Shown one piece after another: positions 63,874 through 64,000 of a DNA stretch of 64,000 bases (positions are counted from its first letter, which is position 1; every line of letters begins with the position of its first letter). The notes under the pieces were generated by a model. It was not told where the DNA came from and ran no database searches. It saw only the letters and a list, made by a program, of their open reading frames with translations. The translations under genes were made by a program, and so were the position numbers. The DNA is from Leptobrachium leishanense. Its lineage: Eukaryota > Chordata > Amphibia > Anura > Megophryidae. The DNA lies in NCBI GenBank assembly GCA_009667805.1, contig CM019071.1:49544693-49608692 (forward strand), read 5' to 3'.

Positions 63874-64000
63874 AATGTGTTTTATAATGTGCTTTATAAT
63901 GCGTTTTGTAAAGTGTTTTATAATGTGTTTTATAATGTGCAATAAAATGTGGTAATGTGGTAATAAAAAGGGCTTTTACAGAAAAATGAAAAAACACTTT

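Overview
The window looks like vertebrate genomic DNA, most likely an amphibian and probably a frog. The evidence is the mix of elements: a DIRS tyrosine-recombinase retrotransposon, a Penelope-like element with hammerhead-type ribozyme motifs, a chromodomain Ty3/Gypsy element, a gamma/epsilon-type endogenous retrovirus, CR1/L2/Rex-group LINEs, and many hAT, Harbinger-like and piggyBac-like non-autonomous DNA transposons. A spliced vertebrate gene is present. There is nothing bacterial or phage-like: no operons, ribosome binding sites, CRISPR or tRNA genes. The species call is an inference; a fish or other amphibian cannot be excluded.

The only convincing host gene is on the minus strand and runs from about 21.8 kb down to 13.4 kb. 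It is a three-exon Ly6/uPAR (three-finger) gene. Exon 1 encodes a signal peptide (21749-21800), and exons 2 (14578-14709) and 3 (13437-13645) encode a ten-cysteine domain with a GPI-anchor-type tail. Both introns are phase 1, all splice sites are GT/AG, and the reading frame is intact (130 codons). Its 7-kb intron 1 is filled with a hAT element, a MITE, a LINE fragment and a (GTGTGTGAGCA)-type minisatellite.

Regions in order. 1-5496: DIRS element with broken gag, RT/RNase H and tyrosine recombinase, a Gypsy-like solo LTR inside gag, and its 3' end apparently inserted into a hAT element (5497-6034). 6342-9070: hAT-like element whose minisatellite is split by a CR1/L2/Rex-group LINE. 9.1-13.3 kb: hAT-like element with a 57-bp minisatellite, a LINE fragment and a MITE. 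13.4-21.9 kb: the Ly6 gene. 22-27.3 kb: unassigned DNA, a tRNA-derived SINE and a minus-strand LINE copy. 27.3-30 kb: 30-bp telomere-like minisatellite and a MITE. 30.6-33.2 kb: MITE carrying two Harbinger-like insertions, then more of the same family. 33.45-36.7 kb: 37-bp minisatellite of about 88 units derived from a LINE/SINE 3' tail. 37.2-38.9 kb: piggyBac-like fragment and a degenerate hammerhead-like motif.

38956-57.6 kb is one deep nest on the minus strand. A Penelope-like element (RT and GIY-YIG pieces between 52.5 and 57.3 kb) was invaded by an LTR-like element, an L1-type retroposon, a MITE, and a 13.5-kb endogenous retrovirus (38956-52477). The retrovirus was in turn invaded by a 6.26-kb chromodomain Gypsy element (42808-49067). 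Target-site duplications and reading-frame continuity establish the order. 58.5-64 kb: hAT element with a Harbinger-like MITE inside, a 42-bp minisatellite, and a piggyBac-like element carrying a run of about nine perfect hairpins.

All transposon genes here appear inactivated by frameshifts, stops, truncation or insertion, although the chromodomain Gypsy copy looks young (LTRs differ at only about nine places by hand comparison). Several large open frames are artefacts of tandem repeats whose unit length is a multiple of three.
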